DNA from: Gracilariopsis chorda
Taxonomy: Eukaryota; Rhodophyta; Florideophyceae; Gracilariales; Gracilariaceae
Direction: 5' to 3'
DNA: 64,000 nt
Assembly: GCA_003194525.1 (NCBI GenBank)
Contig: NBIV01000024.1
Coordinates: forward strand, 372,001-436,000
The notes under the pieces are model-generated. The model had not been told where the DNA came from, made no database searches, and saw only the letters and a list, made by a program, of their open reading frames with translations. Below, piece after piece: positions 28,972-38,294 of the stretch. Position numbers and translations under genes: made by a program. Numbering within the stretch: the first letter of the stretch is position 1; each line of letters opens with the position of its first letter.

Positions 28972-29613
28972 ATGGAACAACTTCCACGCCTCTTAGTAAC
29001 AAGAGATCCACATACGGCAACTCCAACAATCGATCTTCGCTCAAATCCCGAGCCACACTTCGGCATTCGGAAGTACGCATCTCCAAACAGCATATATGGA
29101 ATAGCATGTGAAGAGCTTTCAATTCTCTTGAAGCTTCCACCAAAACGTTTAGTGCCACCGCTGAAGATGGTATTTAAGAGTCAACGCCTGCGTCGATCGC
29201 TCTCTGCTGCTGCGCTATGCATTCTTCTAAAGCGCCCTTCGCGTGATAATCACCGTTTGTTCGACCTTTTGCAACTACACACTGAACCACGAAAGCATTC
29301 GCCACAATGCTTCAAGCCCGCCATGAGAATACCCGTGCCTCCCACAACGGGACTGGGAATCTTCTTAGACCAGGAGTCTCCACAATTTGTTGCTCAAAAG
29401 CGTCGCTCTGTTTTGAACCTCCCAGAACAGTTTGGTTCATGCATTTCCTTTGCAGAAGAGCGCATCCTTAACGGAACAGCCCAGCGTGTCAATGTCTGTT
29501 TCCTAAGAAAGTTCGGGTATACCGGAAGAATGCATGTAGAGAGTCTGCCGTTTCATATTCCGACGCAGATATACGCACAAAACGTTGACGACATTCTACC
29601 ATCAGGTTTCTAG
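28972..29613 (+). CDS. Hypothetical protein (213 aa)
   Basis: A 213-residue open frame from the ATG at 28972; the frame extends to a TTG at 28960. It is Pro/Leu/Arg-rich, with patches that look coding (SIYGIACEELSILLKLPP, SLSAAALCILLKRPS), but shows no domain, signal peptide or TM I recognise. It could be a small lineage-specific gene, a pseudogene or a chance ORF. Length and lack of low complexity are the only support. Confidence 0.3.
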   Translation: MEQLPRLLVTRDPHTATPTIDLRSNPEPHFGIRKYASPNSIYGIACEELSILLKLPPKRLVPPLKMVFKSQRLRRSLSAAALCILLKRPSRDNHRLFDLLQLHTEPRKHSPQCFKPAMRIPVPPTTGLGIFLDQESPQFVAQKRRSVLNLPEQFGSCISFAEERILNGTAQRVNVCFLRKFGYTGRMHVESLPFHIPTQIYAQNVDDILPSGF

Positions 29614-30946
29614 CGCCTACTACGAATGTCTTGTCTATACTCGGGTGGTCAACTGTGTCATCTTGTCGACAAAGAACTCAGCCTAAAGGCATCACTCTGT
29701 GACCCAGAAACATCGCAACGTCCGAAATCTGCAATTCACTAGCCCATTTTGTGAGCTTAGTTTGAGAGAGAGAGGAGTTCTTCGTAGAAGAGCCCCTACA
29801 AATGTGTATAAACAGGTGCGCGCCTCGACGTACGAACTAACAAACGAACAAACCAGCTCGTGCACTGATGAAGATGATGCTGGTTTCCACCTTCTACAAC
29901 ACTAGCCAAAAGCCATTAACCAAGTCAAGGTCTTGGACTTCCCCCACCTTAGTGCCCACATCTGCTACTTTCACTTGTCGTGCTTCGTTTTTGACGACGT
30001 ACGACCAAAAACCAGACAAGGCAAATACCACTTCAAGGGAATGCAATGCTCTCGGAAACAGAAAGGGGGGCCAATGGAAACCACAGGTCAAACAGGTGCA
30101 AAAGGTGTCAAAGGTAACATAATACATGGCGTAATCACCAATCTCGACGACACCAAGTCCTTGCGCAAACTTTAGGGGCAGTTCGACAGGGCGTCTGTCA
30201 GACGAACTGAGGCTCACATCTCGGATTGTCTAACGGTGGATCTGTGCAGCTCTGTCTGTTACTCTTTGCCACAAGCAAGCTTTTGGCGATGCACCGTCCC
30301 TAGCGCTACTCCAGCGTGGCTCCTTGTATAGCATGCTCACTGAACGCTTGCTTTGAAGAGGAACTCAGGAAAGGCATCTCGTAAGGGCGAGATTGCTACC
30401 CGCTACCTACCTAGAAACCCGTGCAAATGCATCATATGCATTTTGGTCGTGATTCTCATTCCAAACTGTTCGGAACAAGGGTTAGGATTGCTAGCAGCCC
30501 CGGATACCGTTTACCAATGGTACATTGTTCAAATCTGTACCCCCTAAAAATATCTAAAAAACCCAACCCCTAGACCCCCTACACCAGGTGGGTACGGTGG
30601 GGTTCAGAAAACTTACCCCTAAATACACCTATGAAACTGAAGTGTTCAAAACCCCAAAAAATAGGGTACAGAAAGCCAAACAATATACCATTTGGTAGGG
30701 TGAGAAGGTTACCAAAAAGCACAGTACAAGTAAAATTACGATTGAAAGCTAGAGGCTGTCGAAGCGTAGGATTGCAAGAACCACATACCAAAGGTACAAA
30801 GGTAGCCACCCCTTTACACGCTCGCCCTTGCAGATAGTGTGCCCCAAGCACTATCTAACCTTCGATAAGGGTTAATCCTTACCACAAATCCCATATCCCG
30901 GAGCAATAACCCTCGGTTCTCCATCTTTACCAAAGACTCCACACCA
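29614..30946. other. Intergenic region
   Basis: No gene recognised. Holds AGATTGCTACC (30390-30400), a C/A-rich patch (about 30540-30640), a GTACC motif (30786-30805) and a small hairpin (30830-30855; AGATAGTG and CACTATCT arms) shortly upstream of the zinc-finger gene. Confidence 0.4.
30390..30400 (+). repeat. AGATTGCTACC dispersed 11-mer
   Basis: Third exact copy, followed by CGCTACCTACC. Confidence 0.5.
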
Positions 30947-32035
30947 ATGGGCCGGAAGAAGAAGCGCTCTGCCCCCAGCGCCTTCGACCGCATTTTCTGC
31001 TACTACTGTGATCGCACATTCCACCTGGAGCAGGAGCTCCTCTCCCATCAACGCGACAAACATTTGCGCTGTTCCGTCTGCAGCAAGCGTATGATTTCCG
31101 TCCAAAGCATGGTTGTTCATGCGGAGCAAATGCATAATACTCGTATTCAGACCGTGCCTAATGCCGTTCCTGGTCGCGACTCTATCACCATTGAAGTTCT
31201 TGGCATGAAGGGCATCCCTGACTCATACTATGCCGCACTGGACTCCGACCGTACCAAACGACCGCGCCAATACCCTGCTCCGGTCGAACCACCACTCTAT
31301 AGCGCTACTCCGCCCTTTGCCCCATCCCCGCACGCCATTCACCCCACCCAGCATGCTCCACATCTGCCGGCCCCATATTCGTCTGCGCCAGTTTCCCCGT
31401 ATCGCATCCCAAGCCTTCGTCAACCTGGGCCCAACCCCTCCTTGCCCACATACGCATACTTTCCATCTGTCTCTCAACCGCATGGGCCCCGCCCGTACGC
31501 TTTGTCCGCATACCCCTCTACCGCACCCAGGACTGGCCTCGCGGACTCTCGTCCCTATCACGCATACACTACCCCACCGCTCGGATCATCTGGGGTAGGT
31601 ATCTGTCCCACCACCCCTACGCAGGCGCCATCCATGCCCATGCCATCAGCTCCTATACCGATTAAGTCTTCGTCGTACATTGCACCGGGCCCAGCTTGCC
31701 CTCCAGGACGGTATACAGCCGTATCGGAGCCGGGCGCTGCGCCCTATGCGTACCCATCGCCTCAAACCTCACTACCTATTCAAGTAAGTGCAGAAAAGCT
31801 GGTGCCACAAACCAACCGCTCTCCTTACTTGCCAGTGCGGCCCGTAGAGGCCTCTATGGGCTTTGGGAGATACGAGCAGCGGCCTCTAGGGCAACCGCCT
31901 ATTCCACAACATCCACCTCCCGTGGTCACATTAGATCGTGTGCTTTTCGAATCACGCCACATGAGCCCGGAGGAGCAGCGCGCCCTACTTCCACGATATC
32001 GAACTGAGCTTCGTCAGAATTTGAAACAAGCATAG
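30947..32035 (+). CDS. ZNF207/BuGZ-type C2H2 zinc finger protein
   Basis: A 362-residue nuclear protein. MGRKKKR opens a basic N-terminus followed by two adjacent C2H2 fingers: CYYCDRTF...HQRDKH (~18-39) and CSVCSKRM...HAEQMH (~42-63). Then comes VPNAVPGRDSITIEVLGMKG, the conserved linker of the ZNF207/BuGZ family. The remainder is Pro/Tyr/Ala-rich and low complexity, like the phase-separating tail of BuGZ. The last 40 residues are charged (RHMSPEEQRALLPRYRTEL). BuGZ binds microtubules and stabilises Bub3 at kinetochores in animals; plant homologues are less studied (family knowledge). I do not see a clear Bub3-binding GLEBS motif, so spindle function is tentative. Confidence 0.8.
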   Translation: MGRKKKRSAPSAFDRIFCYYCDRTFHLEQELLSHQRDKHLRCSVCSKRMISVQSMVVHAEQMHNTRIQTVPNAVPGRDSITIEVLGMKGIPDSYYAALDSDRTKRPRQYPAPVEPPLYSATPPFAPSPHAIHPTQHAPHLPAPYSSAPVSPYRIPSLRQPGPNPSLPTYAYFPSVSQPHGPRPYALSAYPSTAPRTGLADSRPYHAYTTPPLGSSGVGICPTTPTQAPSMPMPSAPIPIKSSSYIAPGPACPPGRYTAVSEPGAAPYAYPSPQTSLPIQVSAEKLVPQTNRSPYLPVRPVEASMGFGRYEQRPLGQPPIPQHPPPVVTLDRVLFESRHMSPEEQRALLPRYRTELRQNLKQA

Positions 32036-33749
32036 CAACCTTAGTCTTTGTACTGGCTTGACGCTTTCACCTGACGAAGTAACCCTTACCTTCAGCTGCA
32101 AAGGTTTGACGGGGTATTAAGGGTACCAGGGTAACGCGCTCTGGTCCACGTCTAGTACCCCGAAGGTATACTACCTTGTAGAGAAGGCTAGCTTGAGACA
32201 TTGCGTAGTATGAAAACGCATTGCTTACGTTTGTAACCACAATGAAATAGAATCCATTGCTCTCTTGTACTGTTGGTAAACAGTTACCACGTTTGTGCTA
32301 CCCAGTAGCATTGGTAACATCCTACACATCTTGCCCTCTTAACTCTTGGAATACACGACGGTCGAATCGGATACTAGCGCGCACTATCGTAGGTCTCGAC
32401 GTAATGACCACGGAACCCTCTAAGATCTCGGAGCCGTTGGTCCACACGAGGAAGAATTGAGGGAAGATTGGCGAGATCTTCGTCCAGAGCCGCGCCCGTT
32501 GCCTCTTGTTGTTGTTATGTATTGTGAGCGCTAGGTGCCTAATTGTGACTACTAGCTTGGGCTCCGTAAGGGCCATCTCTGGTTCCCAGATGCAGACTCG
32601 ATCGCTGATCTATTTCGCTTCCATCGACGGAAGGTCGCCTACTGTAGCACACGCCTCTGCGCCACCGTAACGCTAAGGTCAATGAAGGCTATCGGCTTGC
32701 CGACCGCCCGATCGAGTTCAATGACGTCTCGGGTCTGTAGATAGAGGCGGTCGGTGTGCCGAGCATCTGGACGAGTATTGCGACCTTCCGGGTCTGAGGG
32801 CCGTGGTCCCTCAGATCTCTGTAGCACCACTGTTAGTGTGCATCTTTACGTTCTTGTCGGTGGTAGTTCTTCAGTCTTCACGATGCTCAGAGGACGTCGC
32901 CAGAGAGGCCCACGCAACAAGGGACTGCCCAGCGGCATGGGCAACATCCCGCATTTCATCTAAAGATCAAAGAAGAAAACACTGGTTACGTGTAACAATT
33001 CGAGCGTAGTGATCTGTTGCCGTTGTTGCGGATGCGAAATGGAAAAGATTGGCAAAGGGGTACACCACCGGGTGTTATCCCTATATCCCTATACCCTCCG
33101 TTGCAGAGACTACTATGATAGCTAGCCGTCTTGAACGAATTCGGAATGAGACTTTGTGCGCTCATACTGTGTTAAGCTACCAACCAATAATGAAGCAATA
33201 ATGAAAATCTGAACGCAAAGACAGGTGTCAGTTACGAGGGTACATTGAAACTGATCTTCGGAACCTAAAGCGATGTATCGCTAAGTACGACCGGCAATCC
33301 GACATGGAAGCCTCACAACGTAGGTCAATCCTCACTGTGCACAAGCCATACACGGGTTTGTTCTTTAACAACAGCTTGCATTGGCAGATGGGCGGATTTC
33401 TGTTCAAGAACGACAAGAGGTCAGAACGTAGGGACAAGCTGAAACAGCGGAGAAATTAGAGGGAGCGTCTCTACCAAAACGGGAGCAAAACGAGAACTTG
33501 TACGAAAACAATATCATGCTGCGTCGCACTGAAGTGTTTTTCTGCGCTCATCCAAAGGCGGATATGAAGAAATGAAAGCAAAGCACCTGGTGCATGAATG
33601 ACAACGAGACAGCCGGGTTGCACGTCGGTAAGCTCAATCGGTGGTTCACATCGTATGCGAGAAAGTATCTGTTGATAAAAGCTATAAACAAAGATGCGCT
33701 GCTGCAGGGTTTATGACTGAAGCAGAGAGGAAGACGAGACGAGAACAAG

Positions 33750-33844
<95 letters not shown>

Positions 33845-34270
33845 CGTTTGAAAGCAGGGCCCAAAGTGATAAGTTGTTTGCAGGGTCAAACTCATTTCGG
33901 GTATTCTGGTTATTGACGTATGTAACCCTTTACCACGCAAAGCCAAGCACAAAGCGAAGCAGTGTTGGGGTGTGTATAGGGCATGCCTTTTTTTTTGGGC
34001 AAGCAAAGTGGCAAACATGTTTGAATCAAGAATGATTGTGTGTCTACCAATGTTACAAAGCTCAGAACAAATAGCTTCTCGACGTGCGGAGGGGGGGAGG
34101 TGACAGGATTGCAACGCGGTTGCACTGATAGCTGAAATGGACGCGGGGTTTGTGTTGAGCAGCGGGGCGGTTTGGTTTCCGCCAGCAGCGGTTGTTTAGC
34201 GGGTGAGTGCATATGAATGTGGATTGACGCTTGTAATGCGAGTGTGAAAGGTGTTTGTGAAGAAAGAATT
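32036..34270. other. Intergenic region with (TG)n microsatellite
   Basis: No gene supported. The long His/Thr and Val/Cys frames around 33.55-34.1 kb are translations of the (TG)n tract. GTACC motif at about 32121-32134. Confidence 0.5.
33751..33841. repeat. (TG)n microsatellite
   Basis: About 45 uninterrupted TG units. Confidence 0.97.
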
Positions 34271-34777
34271 ATGTCTCAGATTAGCATGGATGAAGTGTTA
34301 AACGTTCCGCCCGCTCCGGATCCACCGCAAACAAGTGAAGAGCGAGCGGTGAATGGGTTCATATCACGCCTATCGAAAGTGCCTGCAATGCCGCCATCAG
34401 TGGCGAGAAGTGAAACAACAAGCGAGCATGGGTACAAACGAGAGAGCGTGATCGATCCGTACGGGCCGCTTTTCGAGCATGCCGAAACGGAGATGAGCGC
34501 GAATACAATGTCGCCAGCGTCGAAACGGCGGGGAGGATATGGTGGACATTCAAGTCACGCAATGATGTATTTGCTGGGTGGGTGTGTGCTTTCTACACTA
34601 TTCTGCGTGATTGCGTTCATCCCTTTGTGCGGGTGGAAGGTTGAAAATGGGCAACAACGACAAAGCCGATTGTTCTACTGTGTGGGGGTTGTGCTTGGAC
34701 TGCTTGTTTTTGTGGCGATTGCGTCGGTGGTTGTGATACTGATACTCGGGGTTTACGGCGAAGACTTTGACGCTTAA
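34271..34777 (+). CDS. Small two-TM hypothetical membrane protein
   Basis: A 168-residue protein with a ~100-residue Ser/Pro/Glu-rich cytosolic-looking N-terminus (DPYGPLFEHAE). Two C-terminal TM helices follow (YLLGGCVLSTLFCVIAFIPL and CVGVVLGLLVFVAIASVVVI), joined by a short polar, basic loop. An in-frame ATG at 34217 would add 18 residues; I prefer 34271, which starts MSQISMDEV and looks protein-like at once. Layout resembles fungal and algal small integral membrane proteins of endosomes or plasma membrane, but I recognise no family. The minisatellite begins ~150 bp downstream. Confidence 0.6.
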   Translation: MSQISMDEVLNVPPAPDPPQTSEERAVNGFISRLSKVPAMPPSVARSETTSEHGYKRESVIDPYGPLFEHAETEMSANTMSPASKRRGGYGGHSSHAMMYLLGGCVLSTLFCVIAFIPLCGWKVENGQQRQSRLFYCVGVVLGLLVFVAIASVVVILILGVYGEDFDA

Positions 34778-36215
34778 GTGTTTTGGAATGTAGCATCGGT
34801 AGAGCTACAGTACATACCGTTGGTATGATACGTGCTGTCTTTTTATTATTATTTTGTATGTACTGTGAGGTGTGTTTGGTGACGCGTATGCAGTGTGAGA
34901 GTGGGTGCGGAGGCGGTGCGGGCGCAACATGGCGAGTCGAGAAGAAAGGAAGGCAGATGGATGGCGAGTCGAGAAAGAAGAAAGGAAGGCAGATGGCGAG
35001 TCGATAAAGAAGAAAGGAAGGCAGATGGCGAGTCGATAAAGAAGAAAGGAAGGCAGATGGCGAGTCGAGAAAGAAGAAAGGAAGGCAGATGGCGAGTCGA
35101 GAAAGAAGAAAGGAAGGCAGATGGCGAGTGGATAAAGAAGAAAGGAAGGCAGATGGATGGCGAGTCGATAAAGAAGAAAGGAAGGCAGATGGCGAGTCGA
35201 TAAAGAAGAAAGGAAGGCAGATGGCGAGTCGATAAAGAAGAAAGGAAGGCAGATGGCGAGTCGAGAAGAAAGAAAGGCAGATGGCAAGTCGAGAAGAAAG
35301 AAAGGCAGTTGGCGAGAGAGGGCGTACGACGATCGGTGTGGGTACGTGTACAGGACATACACGTGTGGGAAGGAAGCGTTTACAGAAGCATTGGAGGGGA
35401 AGCGCGGTGGACGGCAGGGGCAGGCGGAGAGCGCAAGCATCGTCGGCAGGCGACGTGGAGATAGACAAGTGAGATGTTTAAGTTAAGTGAAGTGTAGCTG
35501 CACTACAAGCGGCGTGTGGCTGAGCGACGGCGCGCTGACCACGTAGCCGTAAAGTAGACGCTCGCCACTTGGCGGCGGGCGACGACAAGTGTCGGTGTCC
35601 GCAGCGCGCGGCGGAAGCGCTAAAGCGCGCTGCTAAAGCGTATAACGGAGAGGGCGGGCGAAGGGGATGGAGGCGCCACCTTGCGGCGCTTACCTTCGAG
35701 CGCGCGCGAGAATTGAAAAGGGGGCGGGCGCACGCAGTGCAGCGGTGCGCCGATCCGAAGCGCCATTGGTGCGCGCCGCGTCCGTTGCGCGGGCGCGTCC
35801 AACGCACGCGGCGGTACGCATACTGTCAGCACGCTGTCAGCACGCGCGGCACGGCGCGCAGTTGAGCGCCGCATGTGCGCCCCTCCACGTGGCGGCACCT
35901 TCTCGACTCGAACTGGCGCGCGGCGTGCGATGCACGCCACGTTTTGAGCGCATGAGCACACCAGTGCGCTTGCACAACACTTTTGTGCGCCATTGCCATC
36001 CGCGCCCACACACACAACGCAAAACATGTCATCTTTTTACAGAAACGGAAACACAAACTCTTTCTCACACAAAAAGAACAAAGCGCAAGCTGTACACTCC
36101 ACCACGGACAAGCACACACACCACGCCACCCAGTATCTAGCAGTTAAAAAGCACCGACACAATACACACACATCGTAACAGCAGTTATTCACACACACAT
36201 ATCCCATCATGTTAG
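34778..36215. other. Intergenic region: minisatellite and GC-rich stretch
   Basis: Begins with a GTACC-like motif (34814-34826). The 32-bp minisatellite follows, then ~600 bp of very GC-rich, GCGC-rich sequence (35.5-36.0 kb). Frames there are long only because of base composition. Confidence 0.5.
34929..35316. repeat. 32-bp minisatellite (~12 units)
   Basis: Unit AGGCAGATGGCGAGTCGATA + AAGAAGAAAGGA, repeated about 12 times with small changes (GAGA/GATA variants, two 4-bp ATGG insertions, shortened last units). Because 32 is not a multiple of three and the minus strand lacks stops, all three minus-strand frames are open across it. Confidence 0.95.
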
Positions 36216-37074
36216 CTATTCCAGTTTGGGTCCAATCACAGCGTTGAGAGCGCCAAGCCGTTCAACAATTCGCTCCAAGGCGCCACCTTGTTCGCCTTCA
36301 GCGCCTCCCGCCGCATCAGGGCTAGCAACAGCTTCGTCGTCCGCTTCGCCTTGGTCGCCCTTTGTCACGGGCGGCAGATTCTTCGCCGCGCGTGCAGAGT
36401 TCCACGAGTCCAGCGTCGGGAACGGCGCCAAATCAACCGCCCGACTTTGATCCGTGCGTTCCGCCACGTACGAACAGAACGCAAACGGCGTGGTGTACGG
36501 GTACACAGCAAAGTCCAAATACGCCTTATTCGCGTCCAGATACCCGTTAGGCGTCTTGACATCGTTCAGATAGCCGTATCGAACGGTGAAGGCCCAAGTT
36601 CCACAAGTGAGATTGACGGGCATTCCCTTCTGAACGGCGTCTTCAAAAACCCCTGTAACGTGTTTCGAGAGGCGCGATGGAGTGGAGGTGGTTAGCGTAC
36701 TGCGTGCGGCGGGTGCAGAGCGCGCGCGCTGAAAGAAAGGACAATAGCTTACATTGCGGCGGAAGATGCTCAGGCCTGCCGATCGGGGAGAACGATATGA
36801 CGGACGTAGGTGAGGAACATGGCTGGCCGTCGGCGGCGATTTCAGACGTGTACATGCCGAGCGCCTCAGGCGACAGCTCCGCTAGTTGACGCACTCGCGC
36901 GTTGAACGAAATGCTGTTCGGGCATGAGTCGGGTCGATACACGGCGCTAGCGCCGTAGAAAGAGATTTGCGAGATGTCGGAGGCGCTGAACTGAACGGGG
37001 TGTTGAGCAAGGGCGCGAGTGGCAGCGGCGAGCAAAGCGCAGGCGCACATCCACGGCGTCGAAAGCGGGAACAT
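36216..37074 (-). CDS. Secreted hypothetical protein, two exons
   Basis: I join exon 1 (36753-37074) and exon 2 (36216-36652) over a 100-bp intron, 36653-36752, with donor GTAAGC and acceptor TTACAG. The phase-1 junction gives ...LPPQ-W-VFEDAVQKGMPVNLTC and a 252-residue protein. The signal peptide is clear (MFPLSTPWMCACALLAAATR, cut near ALAQ). The body has six or so Cys residues and aromatic, beta-type sequence (CGTWAFTVRYGYLNDVKTPN, LDFAVYPYTTPFAFCSYVAE), followed by an acidic Ala/Gly-rich linker and a C-terminal helix. No family recognised; a cell-wall or extracellular matrix role is only a guess. Without splicing, exon 1 would end in a short unrelated tail. Confidence 0.62.
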
Positions 37075-37540
37075 GGCGGTCGGGGAGTTAGAAAAGCGGG
37101 GAGGGGTACAAAGCGGAGCGGGACTCGGGAATGAGGGGGAGGAGGACTGGACGGTTGCGGGGGCGGTGTGGACGGCTGGTTAAGAAGGCGGGCAGCGCGT
37201 GGGGGCGCACGCGGGCGGTTGAATAGCGCCGAAGACGTGGCCGACCGTGGCGAACACGGACGCATGAGCCGCTCACGTGGCGCGCGCCAGCGAGCGCGCA
37301 TGCGCCGTGGGGGCGCGCACAAGCGCGACACGTTGTGACGTGACGCCGCACGCGTGCCAAGCGGCTGCGCGTGTTGGGTATTTTTGGAGGCAGTTTCGGC
37401 GAGAAGGCGGCGCTGTGCTGTGCGGCGTGGACACGTGCACAGCTGTGGCGGCCACACGGCAGCGCGCACGCTGTGCCGCCAGCTTGCAACCCAATTCGAT
37501 GTAAGTTAAGATGCTTATCAAGCAACGTTGTAAACGCACA

Positions 37541-37553
37541 GTACCAAAGGTAC
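37541..37553. repeat. GTACCAAAGGTAC palindrome
   Basis: A 5+3+5 inverted repeat, the core form of the family. Confidence 0.6.
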
Positions 37554-37661
37554 ATAAGTTAAACGCATCGCAGTGCGGACAGTGCGCGCACACGCACTGG
37601 CGCCACGGTCCGTTGCACGTGTATTCGTCTATTCTATTTTTCGCGTCGGCGCTACCAACGT

Positions 37662-37691
37662 GTACCGTTGGTACCGTTGGTACCTTTGTAC
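37662..37691. repeat. Triple GTACC/GGTAC cluster
   Basis: GTACCGTTGGTACCGTTGGT followed by ACCTTTGTAC: four half-sites at a regular ~10-bp spacing, about 600 bp upstream of the nuclease gene. Confidence 0.6.
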
Positions 37692-38294
37692 ATACTGTTG
37701 AGATAGTTGAGCAACGATGTGATGATGGCGATAGATGACACGTACACACGTGTGTATCAGCAGCGATGAACATTGCAATTTTGGTTATGTGGCGACGCGC
37801 ACACACCTGGCCACGTTCCTGTTCTGTCACCACAGCTTATAACAGCATCGCTCACCGCCGCTCGTACTAGCAGCGACACATACAGGTACCTTTGTACATA
37901 GTGTCACTACAGTTTGCACCGACACGCAAATACGTGCACGTGAGCTCCGAATAATCGGATGCATAATCCCTACTGTAGAATCCGACCCTTCCGGACCAAC
38001 GGATACCTACCGGATACTATATAGAGGCAAGCAGTCTCTCCTTCCTTAAGCAATAAACTTCCAGACACTATATACATTTCGCGCGCCACTCGCCCGCTAC
38101 CGCTGAATCCAGCAACACATAGATACAGCGCTTAGCGGTTTTTAAAAGCTTACTGTGTTATATCGCACGCCCTCTCAGCCACTTGGCCACAAACAAACAC
38201 GCAGCCCCCCCCCCCGCCGCTCAGCCCGTTCACGTCCCACCTCCGCCCCACCTGCACGTTTCCCCCCTCCGTGTCGTCCCATACGCCGCCCACA

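Larger units (their letters stand above)
37075..38294. other. Intergenic region between divergent genes
   Basis: GC-rich left half; three GTACC-type elements (37541-37553, 37662-37691, 37884-37896) and a C11 run at about 38205. Must hold promoters for both flanking genes. Confidence 0.45.

Noticed and set aside
33548..34114. Long minus-strand frame with a His-Thr repeat, and plus-strand Val-Cys frames
   Set aside because: They are translations of the (TG)n microsatellite in several frames and have no domain.
34929..35316. Possible CRISPR array
   Set aside because: Units are contiguous with no unique spacers; it is a minisatellite in a eukaryotic genome.
34617..35468. 283-aa and other long minus-strand frames with Leu/Phe/Ser repeats
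   Set aside because: They arise from the stop-free 32-bp minisatellite, are equally open in three frames, and overlap the end of a real plus-strand gene.
35620..36140. Overlapping frames in the GC-rich island
   Set aside because: All six frames are long because stop codons are rare in GC-rich DNA; none shows a domain.
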